DNA of 64,000 bases, taken from positions 1 through 64,000 of the forward strand of contig NZ_WKKH01000013.1 in NCBI RefSeq assembly GCF_009674725.1, given 5' to 3'. Under the pieces are notes generated by a model, which was given only the letters and a program-made list of their open reading frames with translations, did not search any database and was not told the origin of the DNA. The stretch comes from Pedobacter petrophilus. GTDB lineage: Bacteria > Bacteroidota > Bacteroidia > Sphingobacteriales > Sphingobacteriaceae. This document shows positions 43,116 to 52,504 of this stretch, piece by piece (the first letter of the stretch is position 1; each line of letters starts with the position of its first letter). The position numbers were made by a program, and so were the translations under genes.

Positions 43116-46100
43116 ATGCAGGAATCCATCCTTCCAAAATTAGAAGCTTCGAGAAAAGAATTACTGGATTTAGGTATGCGTAACACGCTCCTGAATTATA
43201 AAATGCCAAAAGCAAGAGGCATCCATGTCATTCAGGAAAAAGCCGTTTCTATCTTTGAAATTATTGTCCGCCAAAATAAGGCCATGACTTTTCTAAGCCG
43301 GCCCGGAAAGGATGACGACGATGCGATAGAATGGCCCGAGATAACCAAAGAGGAACTCGAAAGTGCCTATCAGGATACCCGCCTGCAAACGAGCGAGACG
43401 GAACAAAAACTGCAAACAAAAATTCTTAATACTTATTATTTTGCCCGTACCAGCATAGAGGAGCAGGGTGTAAATATCTTGTATTTATCTTTGGGAATGC
43501 TCAATTGGTATGAGCAGGGGAACACTTCAGAGCCACGCCAGGCACCATTATTATTAGTTCCGGTCACCTTGGAGAGATCAAGTGCAAGTGAACGTTTCAG
43601 GCTAAAGTACACTGGCGGCGAAATCGGGGCCAATCTATCGCTGCAGGCAAAAATGATGGCAGATTTTAATATCACCATTCCGGATCTGGGGGATATTGAG
43701 GATTTCGACCTCAAAGCCTATACGGATGATATAGCAACGAGAGTGAAACACCATGCATTATGGAATATAGATCAGGATGCTATTGAACTAGGATTCTTCT
43801 CATTCGGTAAATTTATGATCTACCACGATCTGGACAGTAACAAATGGCCGGAAGATGAAAAGCCAGGTACACATGCTATTTTAAATTCGCTCTTTGGTGC
43901 CGGTTTCACAGATGCGCAACCCACTGCCAACGATGACCATAACTTAGATAAGGAAACAAATGCTCATGAGCTTTTTCAGGTAGTAGATGCAGATAGCTCT
44001 CAGGTACTGGCAATGCTGGCCGTACATGAAGGCCGGAATTTGGTAATTCAGGGGCCTCCGGGAACGGGAAAATCTCAAACCATTACTAATCTTATTGCAA
44101 ATGCAGTAGGCCAGGGGAAAAAAGTGCTTTTCGTAGCCGAAAAAATGGCTGCTTTAGAGGTAGTTAAGCGTCGTCTTGATTCTATTAACCTGGGCGAAGC
44201 TTGTTTAGAACTGCATAGTCACAAATCCAACAAAAAGGAACTTCATGCAGAATTAAAACGGGTTTTAGAACTCGGTAAACCCGCACTTACCCATCTTCAA
44301 AATGAGCTGGTGGAGTTGGATGCTTATCGCGGCAAGCTAAATGGTTACTGTAATTCAATTAACCGGGAAATTGGTAAAAGTGGATTATCGGGTCAGAAAG
44401 TAATTGGTTATTTACTGCAGATTGCCGATGCCTATAAAGATATCAAAATCGTAAACATACCAATTACCGATCTGGATGGCTGGGATATGATTCAAATGAG
44501 CCGTGCAGAAAAAAGAGCTGAAGAAATTTCCGCCAGGTTAAAGGAGATCGGCGTTCCGGCTGAATTGATATTTTATGGAACAAAGATTAAAGTTTTATTG
44601 ACACATGAACAAGAAGCTTATCAGTCACTGATTAATAGTGCTTTGATTGCGACAAAAAATATAGATCAGGTTGCAAAAGATGCTGCTGCCTGGTTGTTGA
44701 TGCCAGAGCCTGGTGCTTCCTCAGAAATTAAAAACCTGGTAGAAGTAGCAAAAGTTGTTGCTTCCCGACCTGATTTAAGAGAAATAGCGGTTGCAGATTC
44801 GGCCTGGAGTACTAATTATGAAGATATTCGTGATATGCTGGAAACCGGAGAAAGGCTTGCCAATTTAAGGCAATCTTACGAAGAGATTTTATTGCCGGAA
44901 GCCTGGAATCAGAATGTGCTTCAAATTCGTCAAAACCTGATTTCACACGGAGAAAAATGGTATAAGTTTATTATTGGTGATTATAAAAGAAGTGTAAAGG
45001 AGTTGGCCTCTTTTACTAAAGTAGCTTTACCTGGCGATCTAAATGGAAAACTAAAATACATTGATGATATTTTAGAAGCCAACAGATTAAGTGCTGAACT
45101 GGCAGAATATGAGCCGCTTGCACAAAGACTTTTTGGAAGCCGCTGGCAAAAATTAAAGACCCGCTGGCAAGAACTAAATCAGATTTTATCTTTTGTTTCC
45201 AAAGTTCAAAAAGGCATCTCCAATAGGATTTATCCCGAAACATTGATAAATGTTTTAATCCGAAACGATCAGCCGGGCCTCGCATCAGATTGGATTGAAA
45301 AATTAACTGCTATTGCAGCCCATCAGCAGGCAGATTTTGATGCGCTTTTAACAAGACTTAATTTTGATGATCACCTGATTACTGACAATAAAAAACTTTT
45401 ACTCCTGAATTTTAAGGGTCAGCAAGAATTATTGCAATTGTGGTCTGATCGTTTTGTAGAGATTCACCATGCCATTCAATGGAATAATTTAGTTGAGACA
45501 AGTGAAACAGAGGGTTTTGGCGACTTAACTAAATTTGCCACTATATGGGAGCATGCAGCTTCATACCTAAAGGTGGCTTTACAGAAAACCTGGTATGAGC
45601 ATTTAATAACGCAGGTGATGAATGAAAGACCACCTTTACGGGGTTTTGAGCGTGCGAGTCACGAAGATAGTATTGAGAAGTTTAAGACACTTGACGTGCT
45701 CAATCTCGTTTACAACCGGGCCAGGGTTGCATTGAAACATTATGAAGCATTGCCTAAGCCGGAGGGCGGCGGACAAATGAGCGTTTTAAGAACGGAGTTT
45801 AACCGAAAAGCCAGGCATTTACCCATTAGAAGATTGATGCAGGAGGCAGGATTGGCCATTCAGGCCATCAAGCCGGTGTTTATGATGAGTCCGATGTCAA
45901 TTGCCAGCTTCCTTCCGCCCGGAGAAATAGAATTTGATCTGGTAATTTTCGATGAAGCCAGTCAGGTGCGCCCGGTAGAAGCATTAGGTGCAATATTGAG
46001 GGGGAAACAATTAGTTGTTGTGGGCGATACCAAACAGTTGCCACCAACCAGTTTCTTCGATAAGTTGAACACAGAAACGGAAGATGAAGACAATGTAACC

Positions 46101-47774
46101 GCAGATATGCAGAGTATTTTGGGCATGACGGACAGTCAGGGTGCACCGCAACGGATGTTACGCTGGCACTATAGAAGCAGGCATGAATCTTTGATCAGTT
46201 TGTCTAACCACGAATTTTACGAAAATAAGCTGGTGGTATTTCCGAGCCCGGGATCTAAACATAAAATGGGTTTAGCTTTTCATCACCTGCCGGATGCGGT
46301 ATATGACCGGGGTAAAACCAGAAGCAATCCAAAAGAAGCGGAGACGGTTGCGGAAGCTGTTATTCAGCATGCGCTGCACAATCCAAAACAAAGTCTTGGT
46401 GTGGTTGCCTTTAGCACTTCGCAAATGCAGGCTATTCAAACTGCATTGGAGTTAAAGCGACGGAAAAATCCGGAAGTTGAAAACTTCTTCAGAAGCCATA
46501 GTGATGAGCCTTTCTTTGTGAAGAATCTGGAAAATGTACAGGGAGATGAGCGCGATGTGATTTTCATCAGCATTGGCTACGGCCGAATTGAAGACGGCAA
46601 AGTGCCGATGAGCTTTGGGCCCTTAAATAATGAAGGCGGAGAAAGACGGTTAAACGTTTTGATTACCAGGGCAAAATACAGGTGTGAGGTTTTTGCCAAT
46701 ATTACTGCGGATGATATTACCACCACCGCCACTACCAAATTCGGTATTCGTGCCCTGAAGAGTTTCCTTTATTTTGCTCAACATGGCAAGTTTGATGTTG
46801 ATCAGGATGTGCCGGTATTGACTGAACGTCCGTTTGAAAAAATGGTTGCCGATCGGTTAGCTGGAGCAGGATATACGGTAAGAAACAAAGTGGGATCCGA
46901 AGGTTTTTATATCGACCTCGCAGTTGTTGATCCGGATCATCCCGGAAGGTATTTAATCGGAATCGACTGTGATGGGGAGTCTTATGGAAAATCTAAATCA
47001 GCCCGGGATCGTGATCGCTTGCGTAAACAGGTTTTACATGGAATCGGCTGGAAAATGTTCCATCTTTGGAGTACAGAATGGTACCGTGATCCGGAAAGGG
47101 AATTTCAGCGGTTGCTCGAATTTATCACGGCAGTTAAAGCGCAAACCTCACTTGATGATCAGGTAGAGGAAGAAATTCATTCAGAACGCAATGCGCTAAT
47201 CAGAGAAGTACCGGAAGAAGTAGATTTACGGATTCCTATGTATAAAACGGCAAATTTGATTATAGATCAGCCAGTTGATGAACTGCATCTAATTCCGTTT
47301 GGTAAGCTCGGGAACTGGATTGCCTCAATAGTAGAGGAGGAGAGTCCGGTGCATTTTGAAGAAATGTCTAGAAGGATTGCTGAAGCAGTAGGGATTGCTA
47401 AAATGGGATCTAGAATCCGTTACACCCTAGAAGCGGCTGTGAATTTTGCCGTTACAGAAGGTTTGGTTGTTAAAAAAGATGACTTTTTATGGCATCCGGC
47501 CATGGAACTTGCGATTATTCGTGATCGATCAGGTTTGAGTAGCGCATCCAAAAAACTCGCATATATTGCTCCGGAAGAAATGACTTTAGCAATTGTTAAA
47601 ATCGTAAGTGAATCAATTGCCATTCAGCCAGATGTAGCAGCGCACCTAATTGTAAAGATGTTCGGTTTTAGTAGGGTAACTGAAGAAATAAAGAAAGAGT
47701 TATTGCGTTTGCTGGATCTGAACGTAAGTTTAGGGAAAATAAAAAAAGATGGCGAGGTGTTGAAAGAAATTTAA
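43116..47774 (+). CDS. DUF4011 - SF1 helicase - MTES_1575 nuclease - DUF3320 protein
   Basis: A 1552-residue single-chain protein. DUF4011 covers about residues 1-230 (LEASRKELLDLGMRNTLLNY). Helicase motif I is QGPPGTGKSQTITNLIA near 315. Motif II is VIFDEASQ near 947, with GDTKQLPPTSFF after it, WHYRSRHESLI, VQGDERDVIFISIG and LNVLITRAK of the second lobe. A PD-(D/E)xK-type nuclease follows near 1240-1330 (GFYIDLAVVDPDHPG, IGIDCDGESY, ARDRDRLRKQVL, WSTEWYRDP). DUF3320 lies near 1390-1450. This architecture has been linked to phage defence (reported as Hhe-type, from memory). It appears monocistronic, with no defence partner beside it. Confidence 0.88.
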   Translation: MQESILPKLEASRKELLDLGMRNTLLNYKMPKARGIHVIQEKAVSIFEIIVRQNKAMTFLSRPGKDDDDAIEWPEITKEELESAYQDTRLQTSETEQKLQTKILNTYYFARTSIEEQGVNILYLSLGMLNWYEQGNTSEPRQAPLLLVPVTLERSSASERFRLKYTGGEIGANLSLQAKMMADFNITIPDLGDIEDFDLKAYTDDIATRVKHHALWNIDQDAIELGFFSFGKFMIYHDLDSNKWPEDEKPGTHAILNSLFGAGFTDAQPTANDDHNLDKETNAHELFQVVDADSSQVLAMLAVHEGRNLVIQGPPGTGKSQTITNLIANAVGQGKKVLFVAEKMAALEVVKRRLDSINLGEACLELHSHKSNKKELHAELKRVLELGKPALTHLQNELVELDAYRGKLNGYCNSINREIGKSGLSGQKVIGYLLQIADAYKDIKIVNIPITDLDGWDMIQMSRAEKRAEEISARLKEIGVPAELIFYGTKIKVLLTHEQEAYQSLINSALIATKNIDQVAKDAAAWLLMPEPGASSEIKNLVEVAKVVASRPDLREIAVADSAWSTNYEDIRDMLETGERLANLRQSYEEILLPEAWNQNVLQIRQNLISHGEKWYKFIIGDYKRSVKELASFTKVALPGDLNGKLKYIDDILEANRLSAELAEYEPLAQRLFGSRWQKLKTRWQELNQILSFVSKVQKGISNRIYPETLINVLIRNDQPGLASDWIEKLTAIAAHQQADFDALLTRLNFDDHLITDNKKLLLLNFKGQQELLQLWSDRFVEIHHAIQWNNLVETSETEGFGDLTKFATIWEHAASYLKVALQKTWYEHLITQVMNERPPLRGFERASHEDSIEKFKTLDVLNLVYNRARVALKHYEALPKPEGGGQMSVLRTEFNRKARHLPIRRLMQEAGLAIQAIKPVFMMSPMSIASFLPPGEIEFDLVIFDEASQVRPVEALGAILRGKQLVVVGDTKQLPPTSFFDKLNTETEDEDNVTADMQSILGMTDSQGAPQRMLRWHYRSRHESLISLSNHEFYENKLVVFPSPGSKHKMGLAFHHLPDAVYDRGKTRSNPKEAETVAEAVIQHALHNPKQSLGVVAFSTSQMQAIQTALELKRRKNPEVENFFRSHSDEPFFVKNLENVQGDERDVIFISIGYGRIEDGKVPMSFGPLNNEGGERRLNVLITRAKYRCEVFANITADDITTTATTKFGIRALKSFLYFAQHGKFDVDQDVPVLTERPFEKMVADRLAGAGYTVRNKVGSEGFYIDLAVVDPDHPGRYLIGIDCDGESYGKSKSARDRDRLRKQVLHGIGWKMFHLWSTEWYRDPEREFQRLLEFITAVKAQTSLDDQVEEEIHSERNALIREVPEEVDLRIPMYKTANLIIDQPVDELHLIPFGKLGNWIASIVEEESPVHFEEMSRRIAEAVGIAKMGSRIRYTLEAAVNFAVTEGLVVKKDDFLWHPAMELAIIRDRSGLSSASKKLAYIAPEEMTLAIVKIVSESIAIQPDVAAHLIVKMFGFSRVTEEIKKELLRLLDLNVSLGKIKKDGEVLKEI

Positions 47775-47893
47775 ATAACAACCATTAAACGCAAAAGTCA
47801 TCGCTTCTAACTAAAGCGCAAGGCTTGCCGTGGTGTGAAGTAATCTACCCTGCCAGAAAAGTCCATTCAAAAAAAGCTTTTACATAAATTATA

Positions 47894-47923
47894 CACAATT
47901 ATATTGTGCACAACCTATATTTG
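47894..47923. promoter_or_regulatory. OhrR-type operator and promoter of ohrR
   Basis: CACAATTATATTGTG (47894-47908) is a perfect interrupted palindrome and resembles the TACAATT/AATTGTA operator of OhrR repressors. A second palindrome TTGTGCACAA overlaps its right arm (47904-47913). TATATTTG at 47916-47923 is the -7 box, so bound repressor would block the promoter 18 bases before the ohrR ATG. Confidence 0.6.
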
Positions 47924-47940
47924 TATGGTAGTGATCAATT

Positions 47941-48360
47941 ATGAACAACATTTTAAAGTTAGAAAATCAAGTTTGCTTTCCGGTATATGCTTTCTCCAGG
48001 GAAGTGACAAACCTTTATAAGCCATTTTTAGATAAACTAAATTTAACCTATCCTCAATACCTGGTGATGTTGATTCTCTGGGAAGAGAAACAGCAAACGG
48101 TTAACCAGCTTGGTGAAAAGCTTTATCTGGATAGCGGAACGCTTACCCCGCTTTTAAAAAGAATGGAACACAAGGGGGTTTTAACGAGAACCCGCAGCAG
48201 AGCAGATGAAAGAGTCGTTTTGATTGCTACTACAGAGATTGGCGAGAAGATGCAGGAACAGGCGGCACTCATTCCTGAACAACTCGTCGCTGCGTTGGGG
48301 CTCTCTATAGATGAATTGCAACAGTTAAAGAAAATAGTGAATAAAGCGCTATTAAGATAA
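47941..48360 (+). CDS. ohrR: OhrR-like MarR-family peroxide-sensing repressor
   Basis: A 139-residue winged-helix regulator. The reactive Cys12 lies in NQVCFPVYAFSRE, the OhrR signature, where organic hydroperoxides or hypochlorite oxidise it and release DNA. The wing-helix region is VNQLGEKLYLDSGTLTPLLKRME, with the beta wing at GVLTRTRSRADERVVLIA. The palindrome at 47894-47913 upstream is a fitting operator. Downstream are a broken aldehyde dehydrogenase, ohr and a nitroreductase in the same direction, the set expected for peroxide and aldehyde stress. Confidence 0.88.
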   Translation: MNNILKLENQVCFPVYAFSREVTNLYKPFLDKLNLTYPQYLVMLILWEEKQQTVNQLGEKLYLDSGTLTPLLKRMEHKGVLTRTRSRADERVVLIATTEIGEKMQEQAALIPEQLVAALGLSIDELQQLKKIVNKALLR

Positions 48361-48449
48361 ATAAGGCTAGCTAATTAGCCTGCCATAATAAGAAGATGAG
48401 GAGTGTTTTTTATTGACCACATTCCTTAGTCTTCAGAAAACAGAATAAG

Positions 48450-49769
48450 ATGAATTTAATAGATGAACAACGAATTTCCGAAATATTTAAAAAACAAAAA
48501 GCATTCTTCGCCTCAAGGAAAACGCAGCCCATTGCCTACAGAATAGAACAATTAAAGAATTTCAGATCAGTGTTCGTTGCCCATACCGATGCGATTTGTG
48601 AGGCATTAATGGCAGATTTGGGCAAGAATAGAAAAGAAGCAGAATATGCAGAGGTTCAGCTTGTTTTAGATGAGCTGGATTACTGCATTGAAAATATTGA
48701 AGAATGGGCTCGGCCAGTCAGCGTTCCATCTAAACCCCGGCCTGGTGGCGAAACCGTTTTAAGTAAACTTACCCATCAGCCATTTGGCGTAACCTATATT
48801 ATAGGCCCATTTAATTATCCGGTTCAGTTAACGTTTATTCCGCTAATTGGTGCACTGATCACCGGGAATACAGCAATCCTTAAGCCATCAGAAAATACAC
48901 CTGAAGTTGCAAAGGTAATTGCTGAAATCATATCTGAAGCCTTCCAGCCGGAATACGTTGCGGTAGTGCAAGGGGCTATCGAAGAAAATACTTTGCTTCT
49001 TACTTTTCCATTTGATTATATCTTTTTTACCGGAAGTGCCAATGTTGGCAAAATTGTGATGGCTGCTGCAGCAAAACAACTCATTCCATTAACACTGGAG
49101 CTGGGCGGGAAGTCACCGTGCATTGTTCATCATGATGCAAATTTAGACCTTGCAGCAAAACGGATCTCTAGTGGCAAGTGGGCAAATTGCGGACAAACCT
49201 GTGTGGCTCCTGATTATGTTTATGTACACGAAGAAGTAAAAGATGCGCTAATTGTTAAGCTTAAGGAATATTTAAAAGAGACTTATCAGGATCAAACGCT
49301 GGGAAAAATAGGAAAAGTGGTATCACAAAATCAGATTAAAAATCTGGCTGGATATATTGCTGCTGCGCCAGAAAAATTAGTTTACGGTGGAAACTATGAT
49401 TTAGAAACCCGCCATTTTGAGGCTACATTGCTAGACGAAGTAACCTAGGATGATGCTGTGATGCAGCAGGAAATTTTTGGTCCGGTTCTGCCTTTCCTAA
49501 CTTACAGCGATATTGATGAAGCTTTGAAAGAAATCAATAACAGACCAAAACCACTGGCCTTATACGTGTTTTCTGAAGATCAGGAATTTGCAGATCATGT
49601 TTTGGATCATACCTCGAGCGGCGATGCAGAAATCAACAGTACCTTAATTCATGTGGGCACGCATCTCCTTCCTTTTGGCGGTGTTGGCGCTTCGGGCTTT
49701 GGAAAGTATCACGGTAAATTCAGCTTTGAAACATTCAGCCATCGGAGGGCTGTGCTTCAACTTAAATAA
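48450..49769 (+). pseudogene. aldehyde dehydrogenase interrupted by an in-frame TAG
   Basis: The frame runs 332 codons, meets TAG at 49446-49448, and continues in the same frame (DDAVMQQEIFGPVLPFLTY) to a TAA at 49769, giving a full-length class-3 type enzyme of 439 residues. Active-site parts are present before the stop: FNYPVQLTFIPLIGAL, LELGGKSPC (Glu217) and CGQTC (Cys251). The C-terminal INSTLIHVGTHLLPFGGVGASG, with the oligomer tail, follows the stop. Relatives usually have Trp or a similar residue at the stop position, so TGG to TAG is a likely single mutation. The upstream part alone lacks the C-terminal conserved block and should be inactive. Sequencing error or readthrough are alternatives. 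Confidence 0.8.
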
Positions 49770-49806
49770 TTCACAAATATCAAATTACCAATAAATAAAA
49801 ATCATA

Positions 49807-50229
49807 ATGAAAGTTTTATATACTGCAGAAGCAACTGCAACAGGTGGCCGTAACGGTCACATTAAAAGCGATAACGGAATTCTTGATGTTGAGGTACGCA
49901 TGCCAAAAGCATTGGGCGGTGCTGATGATAATTATACAAATCCTGAACAATTATTTGCAGGGGGTTACGCTGCATGTTTCGATAGTGCACTTAATTTAAT
50001 CATCAAACAAGGAAAAGTATCGACCGGTGAAACCAGTGTTAAAGCAAATGTAAGCATCGGTCAGATTGATAACGGAGGCTTCGGTCTGTCAGTAGCATTA
50101 GCCGTAAATATTCCGGAAGTAAGTGCCGAAGAAGCACAGGCATTAGCAGATCAGGCACACCAGATTTGTCCGTATTCTAACGCGACCCGAGGAAATATTG
50201 AGGTAACCATTACGGTTACCAATCACTAA
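49807..50229 (+). CDS. ohr: Ohr organic hydroperoxide reductase
   Basis: A 140-residue OsmC/Ohr-family thiol peroxidase that reduces organic hydroperoxides to alcohols. The two redox cysteines are Cys57 (GGYAACFDSAL) and Cys121 (HQICPYSNATRGN), with the catalytic Arg in VEVRMPKALGG and the Glu of NPEQLFAGG. The start MKVLYTAEATATGGRNGH is typical. It lies in the ohrR cluster, 37 bases after the disrupted dehydrogenase and 32 before the nitroreductase, and is presumably repressed by OhrR. Confidence 0.93.
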   Translation: MKVLYTAEATATGGRNGHIKSDNGILDVEVRMPKALGGADDNYTNPEQLFAGGYAACFDSALNLIIKQGKVSTGETSVKANVSIGQIDNGGFGLSVALAVNIPEVSAEEAQALADQAHQICPYSNATRGNIEVTITVTNH

Positions 50230-50261
50230 TTAATAAAAGTAGTTTAAATAAAAACAATAAA

Positions 50262-50897
50262 ATGGGATTATTAGAATCATTGCAGTGGAGATATGCCGCT
50301 AAAAAATACGATCCGTCGAAAAAAGTAAGCGAGGAAAACATAGATAAAATTGTAGAGGCTGCGAGATTAGCGCCAACTTCATCAGGCTTACAACAATTCA
50401 GGGTTTTGGTGGTGTCTAACCCCGAACTCAAAAAAAAACTTAGCGAAAATGCGCTTAATCCGGAGGTGATGGTAGACTGCTCTCATGTACTGGTTTTTGC
50501 CGCATGGGATAATTATACAGCGGAGCGTATAGATGCCATTTATGATCGTACTACAGACGAGAGAGAATTGCCTAGAGGACGCTTCTCCAGTTACACTGAT
50601 AAAATCAAGGGCCTTTATTTGAACGAAGCTGCTGAGAAAAATTTTGTACACACAGCGCACCAGTCTTATATTGGTTTTGCGATGTCTATTGCAATGGCAG
50701 CAGAATTAGAGGTGGATAGTACACCTGCTGAAGGTTTCGATAGTGCCTTGGTTGATGAAGTACTTGGTTTGAAGGAAAAAGGACTTCGTAGCGTTACGCT
50801 ATTATATCTTGGATATCGCGATAGTGAAGGAGATTGGTTGGCTGGAATGAAAAAAGTCCGCAATCCGAAATCAGAATTCGTGATAGAATATCGTTAA
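50262..50897 (+). CDS. nitroreductase-family NAD(P)H oxidoreductase
   Basis: A 211-residue flavoprotein of the NfsB/nitroreductase type. The FMN phosphate site is near QWRYAAKKYDPSKKV, and substrate/flavin residues fall in AARLAPTSSGLQQFRVLVV. HQSYIGFAMSIAMAAELEVDSTPAEGFD and SVTLLYLGYRD match the dimer and FMN segments. It probably reduces quinones, nitro compounds or reactive electrophiles with NAD(P)H. It closes the peroxide-stress cluster and is followed by a hairpin terminator. Confidence 0.9.
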   Translation: MGLLESLQWRYAAKKYDPSKKVSEENIDKIVEAARLAPTSSGLQQFRVLVVSNPELKKKLSENALNPEVMVDCSHVLVFAAWDNYTAERIDAIYDRTTDERELPRGRFSSYTDKIKGLYLNEAAEKNFVHTAHQSYIGFAMSIAMAAELEVDSTPAEGFDSALVDEVLGLKEKGLRSVTLLYLGYRDSEGDWLAGMKKVRNPKSEFVIEYR

Positions 50898-50904
50898 TTA
50901 TTTA

Positions 50905-50930
50905 AAAGGGAGGGTGGAAGTTCTCCCTTT
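50905..50930 (+). terminator. hairpin after the nitroreductase gene
   Basis: Stem AAAGGGAG/CTCCCTTT (50905-50912/50923-50930), 10-base loop, followed by GCTTTAAA. The T run is interrupted, so it is of moderate strength. Confidence 0.55.
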
Positions 50931-51038
50931 GCTTTAAACCCGGCTACGTCCTGAGCTTCAGTTCGTTCAAAGCCGTTTACAAAAGAACATCTTTGATTAT
51001 TGCACGTCTTCTTTAATTCAACTCGGCTTAACTTTTAT

Positions 51039-51545
51039 CTAAATCTGCTGACCGAAAGAAAAGCTTTTAGCATGTTCCCATGGTCCGCCGAGATAATACC
51101 ACAAGTCTAAACCTGTGGCAGTAACCTTAAACGGGGTGAAATTTTCTTTTATTTTTACCAGCAACGCCCTGGCCAGTGATGAATCTACTTTGTTCTGGAT
51201 GGTAATATGCGGTCTGTAACCTTGCCGGTCTTGTAGAATTAAATCATTCTTGAAAAGATTGGAAAGATGCCGATGCATTTCACTAAGTATTTTGCTCTCT
51301 ATGGCGTAAGCAACACCATTGCCAATGTTTATTGGTTTGGTAACCTCGAGTTGAAAAGGTTGTTGAACTAATGTTGAGAGGCTTTCAATGACATAATCCT
51401 CATCTGGCAATTTATGAAAAAGAGTGAGGTGTGCATTTAGATAATTAATTGCCGGAGGGAAATGAAGCTGACGTTGTTCGTCAAAAAAAGCCTGATTTTC
51501 AGCATCCAGCTTAAGGGTTAGAATATAAGTTTTAAGGGGTTCCAT
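51039..51545 (-). CDS. 2'-5' RNA ligase-like (2H phosphoesterase) protein
   Basis: A 168-residue member of the 2H phosphoesterase superfamily. Both catalytic motifs are present: HLTLFH near residue 39 and RPHITIQN near 115. The enzyme is expected to ligate or hydrolyse 2'-phosphodiester or cyclic phosphate bonds in RNA or nucleotides; the natural substrate is unknown. The ATG directly abuts the stop codon of the 86-residue gene upstream, so the two are translationally linked. Confidence 0.85.
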   Translation of the reverse strand: MEPLKTYILTLKLDAENQAFFDEQRQLHFPPAINYLNAHLTLFHKLPDEDYVIESLSTLVQQPFQLEVTKPINIGNGVAYAIESKILSEMHRHLSNLFKNDLILQDRQGYRPHITIQNKVDSSLARALLVKIKENFTPFKVTATGLDLWYYLGGPWEHAKSFSFGQQI

Positions 51546-51806
51546 TTAATCGTCAGAACAGGAAATTATATTTGGATGGCGGTCCTCTATTTCATCCGCC
51601 AGCTGGCCAAGTAATCCTTCATCAAATCCTCCTGTATTCTTGCAAATGTTCAATATATTATTGCGGTCAGGTTCAAATGAAGCAACCATTTTACCTTCAT
51701 AAAATATGCTGTACTTACAAGTTTCCCCATCTCTAAAAGGAAACTGGCCAACTAAAAACTCATAGGTGGTATTGTCAGCATCATATTTAATACTATATTT
51801 TTCCAT
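51546..51806 (-). CDS. small hypothetical protein, 86 aa, paralogue of 60805-61071
   Basis: It has no recognised family. It starts MEKYSIKYDADNTTYEFLVG and contains CKYSIFYEGKMVASFEPDRNN, then a helix ending QLADEIEDRHPNI. The order of beta strands (Y-x-I-x-x-x-G-x-x-x-A), a Pro/Asp turn and a final I/L-x-x-I-E-x-R helix resemble the 88-residue protein at 60805-61071, so both probably belong to one small Pedobacter-type family. It is encoded immediately upstream of the 2H phosphoesterase without spacer. Confidence 0.65.
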   Translation of the reverse strand: MEKYSIKYDADNTTYEFLVGQFPFRDGETCKYSIFYEGKMVASFEPDRNNILNICKNTGGFDEGLLGQLADEIEDRHPNIISCSDD

Positions 51807-51872
51807 GTTAAAGTGAATTTTGACGTTCTTAGATAAGTGGTTACTTTTTTAAAAGCAAAAAAGAACTATAAA

Positions 51873-51930
51873 ATTAAGCCCATCGATAGTGGCTTAAACA
51901 AGATTTGTTCAAACGCTCGACGGGCTTAAT
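51873..51930 (-). terminator. long hairpin downstream of the DUF2383 gene
   Basis: Arms 51873-51881 and 51922-51930 (ATTAAGCCC/GGGCTTAAT) extend through a mismatch to TCGA/TCGA and a near-complementary TTAAACAA/TTGTTCAA interior. On the minus strand it is followed by T-rich sequence, so it should end the transcript of the gene at 51965. Confidence 0.65.
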
Positions 51931-51964
51931 ATGACAGTTTAAATAAACAGAAATCTTCCGTTTA

Positions 51965-52417
51965 TTAAGCTTTTGCAGCCTTCAAAGAAGTAATCTCTGT
52001 TAACGCATTTTGAATGCCATCTCTTTGTTTATTTAAAAGACTTAAATGATCGGCATGAGTGGCAGTATCCTGTAACAAAGCATCATATTTTTCAATCGCC
52101 GCTTTTTCTCCAGTTTCAATAGCACCTAATATGGCTACATCTTCTTTGCTGCTTAATGCTTCTTTAATGTCGATCCATGTTCTGTGAATTGCACCTAAAA
52201 TGCCACCTTCACTATTATCAGATTCACCGCCATGTGAAGCTAAATGCGCTTTAAGTTCTAATTCATATGCTTTTCGTTCAGCAGCATATTTCAAGAAAAT
52301 TGCTTTTAAATCTAAACTTTCTGTAGTTTCGGCAGCCGATTCATAACCTTCTTTTCCGTCATTTAAAATTGATACTAAACCTTTAAGGTCGCTGATAATC
52401 TCGTTATTATTTTCCAT
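51965..52417 (-). CDS. PA2169/DUF2383 four-helix-bundle protein
   Basis: A 150-residue ferritin-like helical protein. Family features are EIISDLKGLVSILNDGKEGYESAAE at the N-terminus, then FLKYAAERKAYELELKAHLASHGG, WIDIKEALSSKEDVAILGAIETGE and a last long helix. Conserved Glu and His residues (E in RKAYELE, H in AHLASHGG) could bind metal, but no full di-iron ExxH pair set is obvious. The family is common in stress-related loci and uncharacterised. It is adjacent to DUF3606 and near CsbD-like small stress proteins. Confidence 0.85.
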   Translation of the reverse strand: MENNNEIISDLKGLVSILNDGKEGYESAAETTESLDLKAIFLKYAAERKAYELELKAHLASHGGESDNSEGGILGAIHRTWIDIKEALSSKEDVAILGAIETGEKAAIEKYDALLQDTATHADHLSLLNKQRDGIQNALTEITSLKAAKA

Positions 52418-52504
52418 GTTTTTTATAGGTAGATTTCCATAAACAACGGAAGGTCATGGCAAATTGTTTTGAATATTTCGGATCCTTTAAGTTCGAACTA
52501 TTAA

